DNA from: Hirsutella rhossiliensis | Lineage: Eukaryota > Ascomycota > Sordariomycetes > Hypocreales > Ophiocordycipitaceae | NCBI RefSeq assembly: GCF_020360975.1 | Contig: NW_025408667.1 | Span: forward strand, 11,594,001-11,658,000 | Length of the DNA stretch: 64,000 bases | Direction of reading: 5' to 3' | Shown: positions 11,016 through 19,884 of the stretch, in pieces | Layout of the letters: each line of letters starts with the position of its first letter | Numbering within the stretch: the first letter of the stretch is position 1 | Notes under the pieces: model-generated | What the model was told of the DNA's origin: nothing | Databases searched by the model: none | What the model saw: the letters and a program-made list of their open reading frames with translations, nothing else | Made by a program: the position numbers and the translations under genes

Positions 11016-11753
11016 CTACTTGTATAGGCGGCCTGAACGGACTCGCCTTCTCGGCCACCGCATGATATTGCATACATCATCGTCACTCTCGGCGCCTTCC
11101 AGAACCATATTGACTTGCTGATATTGCTGAGAACCGATATTCCTTACGGCGTACTTTTCGATCTTGGTGAGCCGCACGAGTTGGCCGTGTGAGCGCCTGG
11201 GTCTGGCAGGGTACTCCTTATGGTCGGTCTGTCGGAAAGGGTTCGGCGCAGTTCGCGCACCTCTGCGGGTGCTTGCAGTCGTTATCACGGTGGTCTTTCC
11301 CGCCACATCGTCGGCGGGCCTGCTTTCGGTCGCAGGCGTAGCGGGAGTGGTGATCCCAATCTTGGCGATCAGTCGGGCTAGTCGGCTGGTGCCCAAGAGC
11401 CGCCACCTCCTCTGTATCGCCGCCTCGAAGGACACAGTCATCGTCACAGTAGGCTGGTCGCGACGGAGCGTTCGGAGTGTCTCTTAGCAACATGGAGCAT
11501 CAATTGGTTCGGCGCCTGTCTGGGGCTTGATCCCTTCTTTGATAGCTTGGCCAGTCCACGGCGGCCCCCCAGATATCCGTGAGCTGCCTCGGGCAGTCAG
11601 CCACAGCGTAAGTGTGCCACTTCTGGAAGCCTTCAACCGCTCCGAGGCGGGCCGGGCCGCCCAGTCGTCCTGCCGTTCCACAAGCAGGTCCCTCGCCTCC
11701 CGGTCTGAGGCCCGAATAGCCCATCCAGTCTTCACCCGGGCGATCTGTGGCAT
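11016..11753 (-). pseudogene. LINE ORF1 (gag-like) fragment
   Basis: The minus strand first reads QIARVKTGWAIRASDREARD and LVERQDDWAA, then, after frame changes, a segment on Tyr-Ala-Val-Ala-Asp-Cys-Pro-Arg. This matches the conserved ORF1 block of Tad-type elements that precedes the zinc knuckles. The knuckle region follows in another frame as CGGKDHRDNDC and CANC. ORF1 proteins bind the element's RNA. The fragment is split over three frames and cannot make a full protein. Confidence 0.7.
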
Positions 11754-11827
11754 GCGTTCTATCCCTAGGTTGAGAGTCTTAGCTACGTGAGCTCTGATGG
11801 CATGTCCCTGGTAGCCCCATGCTGGGG

Positions 11828-12296
11828 GAGTAACGAAACATGCACGGACGATTTCGAATCATGCACGGAGACTTAAACCCCATTTGGAAGAGGGACCCGC
11901 CCACAACAATTTGGCGCGCGCCTCCCAACGCCGTGGCCGCCTCGTCGCGCCTACCACTGGCACCGAATAGTGGCTGCTTTACGCTTAGCCTTCCCGGAAG
12001 TCTTGCTGTTTGCAACGTTAACGACGTAGCCTTGATCTTGCTGATCATTCCGAAGTGCCTCAAGAGCCTCGGAATATGTGCAAAAAAGTGTGTCCTGGAT
12101 AGATATAGGCTCAGGGCCTGAGCCCTCGATCGTAGTCATCGTGGCGGCGGCGGCGGCGGCGGCGTTGGCTACAGTGGCCGCGGCAGCCATCGCGTTGGGA
12201 ACGCGCGCGCCAAATTGTTGTGGGCGGGTCCCTCTTCCAAATGGGGTTTAAGTCTCCGTGCATGATTCGAAATCGTCCGTGCATGTTTCGTTACTC
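11828..12296 (-). mobile_element. Deleted Mutator-like element (469 bp, MITE-like)
   Basis: Inverted repeats of about 93 bp begin GAGTAACGAAACATGCACGG at 11828 and mirror the end at 12296. They are clearly related to the repeats of the 5.9-kb Mutator-like element at 35507-41408 (shared CCCCATTTGGAAGAGG block and GCGCGCGCC end). The interior holds only the first codons of the MULE transposase on the minus strand: MTTIEGSGPEPIS, then LFCTYSEALEALRND and SKTSGKAKRK. This parallels the autonomous copy's MTTIEPTEP...FCTYAEALEALKDD. It is therefore a deletion derivative of a sister MULE family. I see no matching target duplication at the flanks. Confidence 0.85.
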
Positions 12297-12797
12297 GAAT
12301 CAATGTGTAGGTATTCAATTAGATTCCGCCTCCTCCGAACTTTTTCTTGTCTTTGCCCCTGACGACATGGGCGGGGAAAAAAAATTTGCGGCCTAATCTT
12401 ACCTCCGCAAAGCCCAAGCTTTTCCCAGAAGAGTCTAGCTGCGTTGGCAGAGTCACGGTACTTTACAACTCGGGAACGGCGCGAGGCTATTTGCATGTGA
12501 CTTATGTAATTCTTGTGCGCAGTCCGGCGGCTGATCGCAGTCCAGTTCCCGAACAGCAACTACGGGAGGGCACTATTGGCTAAAAGGTGACCAAGGAGAG
12601 CCTTGAGCAATGGGGGGAGAAATTGCACGCGAACATTGAGTATTGAATGGGTCTGTGAGCTGCCCGGCTAGAGGTAGACAAACGAAGGGAACATATTGGA
12701 GCTAAACTTTAAAGAGAGGCATTTAAACCGAATAGGCAGCCTTCGAAACTCGTCACCCTCCGGTAGGGTTGCTGTTGCTGATATACCATCTACCTTC
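12297..12797. other. Intergenic, nothing recognised
   Basis: No coding similarity, repeat partner or structural signal was recognised between the deleted MULE and the 3' end of the interrupted minus-strand gene. Confidence 0.4.
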
Positions 12798-13096
12798 TCA
12801 GTTGATAGGGTCCATGTACCCTTGCAGCATGGTCACTGTGCTCTCCTCCACGATTCCCTCACTCACAAGACGCCATAACACCCTTATCACCCAACCCTGA
12901 CAGTTCTCTGTTACTGCGGCCCGATTCACAGCGCGCGGCGCCGGCTCTGCGCGGGCCACACGGTCTACCCTTGCAAACTGGGAGTCGCTGAGGCTTGCGT
13001 TCAGAACTTGGTGCCAGGCAAAGGACGCAGAGTTTAAGATGTCAGTATTTGAAGCGTGCTGGTGTCGCATAAGCTCTGCGTCACCTTTGACCTGCC

Positions 13097-14044
13097 CAGA
13101 CTTGCAAATAGATAAATCAAATCAAATCCGGGGTCCAATTTGATTTGATTTGGATAGCAAAATCATGGATCTGATTTGATTTGATTTGATTTGAATCGAT
13201 TTGGATCTCATTTGGATATCTGGATAGCCCCACTTTTTTCCCACGACAAAATACATTGAGCCGCTCCTATAAGGTCCGCTTTGATAAGGTCCGCTTTGAG
13301 GCGGCCTCTCTGAGCTGCGGCCATCTGTCCGGCAAGGCTAAATATTCTCTCCGGCTCTGAAGACATCGCCGGAATGGAAAAGAGGTCGATTGCCATTCGC
13401 GACAGGCGTGGATATTGGCGTCTGCGGAGAAGCCAGTACTGGATGGGATTGTCCACAAGACAATCGCCCGGATCGGTACTGCCCACCCATTCTGCGTACT
13501 CGTCACGCATGGAGGACGGTGAGGGCGCAGGTTGGGCGCCAAGTTTCCTAATTGAGGTCATGAAGTCATCTAGGTCCGTTGTCTTCCTTGCAGCTGTGGG
13601 CTCCTCGGGTATCGTATCTTGCTCGACCGCGAGGGTTCGGTACTCCTCCCATATGCGCCATTGCAGCAGTCAAGTGCAGAGCTGTCCCATTTTGGCCATC
13701 GGCTACAAATATCTCCCCCCGTAATATGGCAGACGCACCCAAAGATATATTTCACGATCAAACGTGTCAGGTAAAACACAAAAAGAAAGCTTGGTGACAC
13801 GGCCTGGAAAAGCAACTGCCCGTAATTAGCGACCGCTCTAGGCCAGGCAGGGCTGGCTCCCCAAAACTATTGGCCCAGGTCGCCATTGTGGGGCGTATCC
13901 AAATAATCAGATATCCAAATAAATTTGGGTGTTGCGATTTGATTTGATTTGATTCAGCGCAGGGGCAATTTGATTTGATTTGATTTGGATAAATTTGATT
14001 TGATTTGATTTGATTTGATTATGATTTATCTATTTGCAAGTCTG
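13097..14044 (-). mobile_element. Non-autonomous hAT element, 948 bp, with 8-bp TSD
   Basis: The ends are exact 23-bp inverted repeats beginning CAGACTTGCAAATAG. They are flanked by the 8-bp duplication GACCTGCC at 13089-13096 and 14045-14052, the duplication length of hAT elements. Both subterminal regions contain arrays of TTTGATTTGA units (13110-13205 and 13935-14025), probably transposase-binding sites. Only the C-terminal end of a transposase is present, so mobilisation would need a partner element. Confidence 0.95.
13208..13561 (-). pseudogene. hAT transposase C-terminal dimerisation fragment
   Basis: The minus strand encodes DNPIQYWLLRRRQYPRL, then MAIDLFSIPAMSSEPERIFS, the hATC dimerisation block near the C-terminus of hAT transposases (conserved W, YP.L, S..SER-like residues). 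The BED zinc finger and catalytic core are missing, so this is a deletion remnant inside the 948-bp element. Confidence 0.85.
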
Positions 14045-14329
14045 GACCTGCCAGACTTGGCCTCTTCCTGTTCCAGCGGAATCGGGTCGATGAGAGAACA
14101 AAGACCAATGCTTGGGCTCGTTTTCCGCCTGATATTGCACGACGACGGACAGGTAAAGGGTCGAAGGCTCCTCTTGGGCCACAGGGGCCTCGATTGCCGA
14201 CCACTCACTGAGGGCTTTGCCCGTCTTCCGATCGACTTTGCGGGACCATTGTGAGCCATCCGAGTATGAGACGTACTCCCGACCACGATGCACAGCGTGG
14301 CTGACGACGGTGCGATTAGCATCTGCCAT

Positions 14330-15532
14330 CCTGATGAGTGGTGGGGAGCGTGAAGGTAGTATTCTGGCACACTTTTGTGTGCATGTGCGTGCTTGTGTCG
14401 AGTGTGTTTATATATGTGTCTTTGGGATCTCAGCCAGTTGAAGTAGAGGAGGTTGAGAAGGCTATCTATTGAGCTTGCGCAATGATCCTAAGGCACTGGC
14501 TTTAAATAGCCGGCGGCCCGGCGAGAACTGATCGTTCATTTTCTTGAAGACTGCTGTTGGCAAGCATATAGTGTTCGACCGACCGTTTGCTTACGTGGTT
14601 TCGAACAACGGCCAGGATGCGCGCGTCTAACTTCTCCCACTCAGCTGCCTATCAGCTTTCGTGTTGGTGGGTGGTTCGTTGGCTCTGGCTTACGTGTAAT
14701 CGGCTCAGCCCCGATCAATGAGGCCGGGAAAGCGGCCATAAGCACGTTGGTTTCAAACCTGCACCTCGCCCGGGGATTGAGAGGATGGTATGAATTCTTT
14801 GCTGAAACTCGCGCAGTCATTGGTGTCGCTTTTCAATGCGAGGTGCAGCGGCTCGATGATGATTGGTTTTACGCCACTTAGGTACTGTCAGCGGCACGGC
14901 TGACAGCACAGAAGAAGTAAAAGGGTGTTGGAATAGTCAATTGCTCACCTCCTGCACGGAAGAATGTTGGCCCTAGCCCGAGATGCTTGCTTTGTATGCT
15001 CTCTATCTCCTCTTTCTCTTTCACCCTCTACAGAAGAGAGAGAAGACAAGTCATGATCATAGCTATAATAGAGCTTCTTTGTGACTCGTCTGTGTATCGA
15101 TACACGGTGACCTACCTTCAAGGGGCATAAAAGAGGTGAATTTAGTGATGCATGTCACAAGCTATCTACAGGGACGCAAGGGGCCCTTTATATAAGTACA
15201 GATACAGCTTGTGGCCTCAATTCTTTAGTTAAATGAGGCATTGAGAGGTTCCTGTACCTGACACTGGTACCTCATGCGTCTCTCAGCTAAGAGGGCATTT
15301 TCGGCACCAGGGGGGGGTAATTGCAGTCATGCCTTGACTTGGCTGACCCCCTCGTGGGGCTGTTGCATTACTCCCCTCAACAGGTACTTAGCGTAGGTGG
15401 TCCGAGCGCCAAGCCTTTGGCCTCAATCCATCCCCCAACCACAACATTCCGTCGTTCTTACCATACACGAGATCGCTACCCTCCTGCCAAATTACTCGTC
15501 CAGCGCGCAGACTGCTCGACAGCTGTCCAAAC
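14330..15532. other. Intergenic; promoter of split gene and diverged repeat
   Basis: The first few hundred bases are the presumed promoter of the interrupted minus-strand gene. A pyrimidine-rich run lies at about 15000-15035. The stretch 15110-15390 is a diverged inverted partner of about 47640-48010. No gene is recognised. Confidence 0.4.
15110..15390 (+). repeat. Diverged repeat, partner of 47640-48010
   Basis: Compared with the reverse complement of 47640-48010, the shared blocks in order are ATAAAAGAGGTG, TAGTGATGCAYGTCAC, GCTA-CT--GGGAC, GGGGGTAATTGCAGTC and GCTGACC...TTGCATTRCTCCCC. The size and isolated occurrence would fit old solo LTRs, but no TG...CA ends or target duplication could be established. 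Confidence 0.5.
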
Positions 15533-16397
15533 ATGAGTGGTGATGAATCTGATGAATGTGAGGAACAACACACCAAGTCATTACATTTCACTTTCCCCTA
15601 ACGCCTCTTCAGATGACCCGAATTTCGAGAAACGTCGAATTGCATGGCAGTTTGGATGCACAGTAAGCCTAATCCAGCCTGGAGTCGTGCTCAAGCAGGG
15701 CATCAAGGTTCGACCTTCGGAAGAGAGAGCGATGCGACTCGTCCAGGAGCACACTCCGGATGTGCCGATTCCCCGCGTCCATGGATCGCTTTACAGGTAC
15801 AACGACGGCGCCCCATACTACGGTGAGCTGTTTATGGACTTTGTGCCGGGGAGGACTCTCAAATCGACATGGGCTGAGCTCGACGAGGCTTGCAAAGATC
15901 GCATCTGTCAAGATATATGGGATCTCGTTGCTCGAATTCGCTCTATACCACCTCCCGACGATTTGGGTCCTGGCCTTTACCGCACCGTCGACGGCTCTCC
16001 GTCTCGCGACCCTCTCCTCGGCAGTGGCAGCGATATTCCTCCGTGCGATTTGGATGATGATGCCCTACGGAATCGTATCTACGCCCGATACGTTACCTCT
16101 AATGGGCTTTCTTATCGTGACTGTGGGAACATGCCAGAGTTACTCCCGCGCTCCGACACTTCAGTCTTTACGCATGGCGACATCGGCCCTAGAAATATCA
16201 TAGTGGATGAGAACTGCCATATCGCCGCTCTTCTTGATTGGGAATCTTCTGGCTGGTTCCCTGACTACTGGGAGTTTGCGCAGATGATGAAGTTCTGCGA
16301 TCCGTTAGAGCACGAGTGGCAGAGATGGATGGACAGAACCAGGCCAGAGGTATGGGATATCAGGTTTATTCAAAAAGCAAGGCGGGTCTTGTTCTGA
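15533..16397 (+). CDS. APH-family phosphotransferase, 269 aa
   Basis: This is an aminoglycoside-phosphotransferase/choline-kinase-like fold protein; fungal members transfer phosphate to unknown small molecules. I model exon 1 as 15533-15557 (MSGDESDE), an intron at 15558-15612 (GTGAGG...CTAAC...TTCAG) and exon 2 to 16397. The splice restores YDPNFEKRRIAWQFG, a typical start for these proteins, and avoids the upstream stop. The catalytic loop HGDIGPRNIIVD is at about residue 195 and the metal-binding ALLDWESSGWFPDYWEF follows at about 215. A start at 15537 in an unspliced frame is the alternative. The protein is somewhat short at the C-terminus, where the following 280 bp turn AT-rich, so a small 3' truncation is possible. 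Substrate unknown. Confidence 0.8.
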
Positions 16398-16936
16398 ATG
16401 TCACTTTAGAGGGTCCTATATTATTATTATGGGTTCCCGATAGTATACTTCGTATTCGTTATCGTCTATATTAAAAATTGTAGCCTTCTATTCCTTTATC
16501 TAGGTTTTATATCTATTTAGTCGTCGAGTATCGGACTCTTGCACACAGCCTTATCGAACGGTAGGATATAAAGTAGTCGATTTATATATCTCCCTCTATA
16601 GCTATGCCACTCGACTTTTTGCCCTCTTAATCTATTCGGTCTTTTCCTTCTAAGTCTATTCTATAGGCCTACTTGTGGGAATGTATTAGTCTATTGTACT
16701 CATCTAGCTAGCTTACGTACACAGTCACGTGTGCTGCTGAGGACGGCTGAGGCCACATAACTAGCATCGTGGCCTCCTCCCCCTTTTCGATAGACAATCC
16801 TCATAGCATAATACGACACACCGGTTGAACGACGTTCCCAGTTTGTCTCATGCTCGAGCCCTGCCAACACTGATCAGTGATTGCAGTGACAATCACAGAC
16901 AGCTAGGACAGAAGAGACAAATCGCTAACCTTCAAG
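16398..16936. other. AT-rich spacer and putative Copia 5' LTR
   Basis: The region 16398-16670 is AT-rich with no features recognised. A TGTGGGAATGT motif at about 16675 could begin the 5' LTR of the Copia element whose leader and gag follow; the LTR end and any primer-binding site were not established. Confidence 0.35.
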
Positions 16937-18289
16937 ATCGGCTGCAAGGCATCGGTTAAGGAAGGTTATTTGTGCTAAGTGGCTATCTCAGACTGCAAGG
17001 CATCTGGGAGAACCTACCAAGCTATTAATCGGCTGCAAGGCATCGATTAGTAGTGCGACCACATCGCCTAGCGACTTCTATTATCGGCTGCAAGGCATCG
17101 ATCAACAGTTGTTACTAGACCCGACAAAGACGTATTTCGACAGCCAGATACGACTCCATCGTCTCATTCACTTGATCAACGATGACCCCGACCGACCGAG
17201 CTACGACTCCGAACGAGAGCGCCCAGCTCGAACAATTGAGCGAACGGATGCAAGGACTAGCTATCCAGACATCCGTATACGATAAAGTTGATGTTACCCT
17301 TTGGGGACAAGACATCAAACCTGACGAGGAAGATGAGATCGCAGTTACGACGTACGCCGCTAGGTTCATGTCCGATGCCCAATTCGAACGCCTAGAAGGA
17401 GACGACATCCTTGACCATTTTCAACAACACTTCGAAGGCTGGAACCAAGACATATGGAACCGGGTACATATGGACTACAAGAGAGCCCTTAGATTACTTC
17501 TAAGGAGACGTGGCATCTATACAGGACGGAAAAATGGCCCTTTTGCACCCCAATTCATCATGTTGCAAACTGCGGAGGACCGACCTGCATGGCCAGAACG
17601 AGAGTACATGGAGACCGATTTTGACATTGGGACAACCGCTCATAAGTTACGAGCAGCAGGATCAAAGGCTCTAACTTCTCCCCGAGGACCCCAATCGCCG
17701 CCGGTAGCAACATCTCGTTACGATCTTAACGAACAACAGCCCATTAAGACCTTAACGAAGCCACCTGCCCAGGAACCCATCACTGAGGCACTACCGATAA
17801 CATCACCTCCCACGACTTCCGCTCCGACCCAAGATGCCCTTGACCCAACCTCTCTTACAGTTCATCCGACAACACACCGCTTCAAGCACCCCGAACTCGT
17901 CCAACCCGTCCACACCCCCCAACCCGAACTATTATCCGAGCCTATGTCCCTCGAGGCATACACAAAACTCCCACCGGATGATATCCCGAACGCCACCGTC
18001 GATGGCGACACACAGCAGAAATTCATGAAACTCTGGGACAAAGACAAGAACTACACAGGAGAGCCGTACGACCTCCTCGATGACAAGATCCGAATCTTCA
18101 TGAGCATCTGCTACAACATCCAAGTGAAACCGTCACAATTTCACGCCCTTTTTCCCCGAATCCTCGCCGGAAGAGCACAAACGTTCTACATTGACAAGAT
18201 CGAATGGACTACCACGTTTAGGAAGGCATACGATAGCATCAAACAACACTTTGACACGGAAGTTAACCACGTCCATTACTATACAGATT
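16675..18289 (+). mobile_element. 5' part of a Copia-type LTR retrotransposon
   Basis: A possible LTR start, a leader with four degenerate direct repeats and a gag ORF lie in the expected order. The element breaks off at about 18289, where a hAT-like end begins. No protease, integrase or RT sequence is present in the window, so the element is incomplete. Confidence 0.65.
16937..17104 (+). repeat. Four spaced copies of a CGGCTGCAAGGCATCGATTA-like unit
   Basis: Units of about 20 bp start near 16937, 16990, 17028 and 17083. All share CTGCAAGGCATC, with variation at the ends. They sit in the leader between the presumed LTR and gag. The motif is too regular for chance and may act in RNA packaging or structure. 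Confidence 0.8.
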
Positions 18290-18300
18290 CAGGGATGGAC
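17182..18300 (+). pseudogene. Copia gag, truncated at 3' end
   Basis: From ATG 17182 the frame is open past 18300. The N-terminal two thirds are acidic and Pro/Thr-rich. The diagnostic block is at the end: DDKIRIFMSICYNIQV, FHALFPRILAGRAQTFYID and SIKQHFDTEVNHVHYYTD, the capsid-like gag domain found before the protease in fungal Copia polyproteins. After YTD the family sequence stops and the frame enters an array of TCGAATCGA repeats until a stop at 18579. The break coincides with a CAGGGATG end, consistent with a hAT insertion inside gag. Confidence 0.75.
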
Positions 18301-18309
18301 ATCTTACGA

Positions 18310-18590
18310 ACGGGAATCGAATCGATAGATTCATTCGATGCCAAGTCTTACGAATATCGAATCGAATTTCTTGGCGTTCGATTCGATGTCGAATCTGCCA
18401 CGGCCCCGTTCGATTCGCATCGAATCGAACGCGGAGTGCCTCGTTCGACGTTCGACAGCATCGAATCGAACGTGGCGTTTTTCGTTCGACAGACGAATCG
18501 AACTGAGGTGCATTTTAGTGCCCATCGAATCGAACGGCACCCAGGCGTTCGACCGAATTCGATCGAATCGATCGAATGAGTGATGCGGTT
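18310..18590. repeat. Dense TCGAATCGA-type subterminal array
   Basis: Roughly 280 bp hold many copies, in both orientations, of ATCGAATCGA/TTCGATTCGA. The layout resembles the AATCAAATCAAA arrays of the 948-bp hAT element at 13097-14044, differing mainly by G-to-A (C-to-T) changes. It is probably a transposase-binding region. Confidence 0.75.
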
Positions 18591-19884
18591 CGCGAAAATC
18601 ACCGCGGAGAGCCTTTACGCGCGTCTTCTTAGACGCGTTAGTCGGCCCCTGTTGGTGCCTGACGCGACCAAGCGTGATTTGACCTCTATCGACCAAACTA
18701 GGTTAAGGCGCTAAGACATGTTAGTATGTACAGCTAAACCCCACACAACTACGTGACAGAATTAGTATCTTGCAACTCCAGCAAACATGCTCTACGGAAA
18801 CTCATTGATGGCTGTTCTATAAAATCTATAAAATCATGACGAAACTCTAAAGTGCAGGGTCACCATAAGTTCCCATGGCGACGTTGTATACGTGCGATAT
18901 GTTGGAACGAAATCTCAGTCATAGGTGGGATTGATACCATGGCGCCAGAGCTAAGAAATTCGACTATCTCACGAAGGTATAGGGTAGGTCTACCCAGTCA
19001 CCCGGTTCCATCGATCGGAGTTTATTATACGTTTGCCCATCCTCTCTGTGTTTCGACGCCTGGGAAACAAGAAACTGGCCCATTTAGAGAAACTCTCCCG
19101 CAGAACTTGCATACCAGCATCTCAATCACAGTACCACAGCTAGAATGATATTTTGACCTTCGAATCGCATTTGTACAACTTTAACCGTGTCCTACAGGTC
19201 CTTCCAAAAATTTCCAAATATTCATCGCCATTGTCACTGTAACTCCTGCCCAAACCAAAACAGCCTCTAAGCCGATGTACAAGTGACTTCAAAACACTCC
19301 GCCAGCTCCATTCAAAGCTCTGTCGACCTCAAAGGAGTTCGAGGCCGATTCAGCGATGAGACGAGGATGGCACGAGAAAGGGCAGCCAAATGAAACGACT
19401 CGTCACACGCCACGATGATCTGTGCATTATTACGACACAAGCCAATGGGGGGCATTGGAAACCCTGATGAACAGGGGATATTCCAACAAGGTTGCCGGGT
19501 CTCATCGCGCCTCCGATTTGATTGGCTGCAAGCAGGGGCGGAGATGCCGTGCCTGACGCCTCGGAAGCCAGTCAAGCATCAACGCCGGAGGCCGGGACCA
19601 TCTTGGCGGCAGCGACGGTCCATCGTCGTTTTTTGCATGGGTGACGGAAGCTCCTTTGATTCGTCCAAACCACTTTAGCCAATGCAACGGAGATTGCGGT
19701 GATGGGTTTTCTTCTCTACTTTCTTTTTCCCCTTCCCGGGACACGCGTTGGACGCGTTTATGCCTGCTTCGCCGAGCTTCGCTGCCATGATGGGGCATGA
19801 GTTGAGCGCCGGCGAAGCCTCGATGACTTCTACCTTCATCTGTCGGCGCGCTCGCTCAATTTGCATGATCGGATCAACGTTGTG
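18591..19884. other. Non-coding 5' region of the hAT element
   Basis: No gene was recognised in these 1.3 kb. Several short ORFs on both strands lack protein-like composition. The last 300 bp are GC-rich and precede the transposase start. Confidence 0.45.

Larger units (their letters stand above)
10034..11793 (-). mobile_element. Decayed Tad-like LINE, internally deleted
   Basis: Read on the minus strand, this stretch carries ORF1 remnants (11753 to 11016) followed by reverse-transcriptase remnants (about 10860 to 10034), the gene order of Tad1/Cgt1-type non-LTR elements. The endonuclease domain expected between them is missing: only about 150 bp separate the two parts. RT motifs after motif A and the 3' end are also gone. 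Several frame changes are present. The left end abuts the kinase pseudogene and the right end lies next to the deleted Mutator-like element. Confidence 0.8.
12798..14329 (-). pseudogene. Conserved fungal protein gene split by a hAT insertion
   Basis: The 5' part runs on the minus strand from ATG at 14329 to 14045 (MADANRTVVSHAVHRGREYV...GRGQVWQV) and the 3' part from 13088 to 12798 (KGDAELMRHQHASN...VNRAAVTENCQGWVIRVL...). The two parts are separated by a 948-bp hAT element plus one copy of its 8-bp target duplication. Ignoring those 956 bp, the frame continues without a break for 191 codons. The CQGWVIRVL-type C-terminal motif belongs to a small conserved fungal family of unknown function that I recognise only by pattern. 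There is no signal peptide or membrane segment. The insertion introduces a stop shortly after residue 95, so the gene is presumably null in this strain. Confidence 0.85.

Noticed and set aside
17115..17408. Minus-strand ORF opposite the Copia gag start
   Set aside because: Antisense shadow of a well-supported gag frame.
18331..18696. Repetitive protein with FDSMR-type units (minus strand)
   Set aside because: The periodic peptide is just the translation of the TCGAATCGA DNA array at a hAT end.
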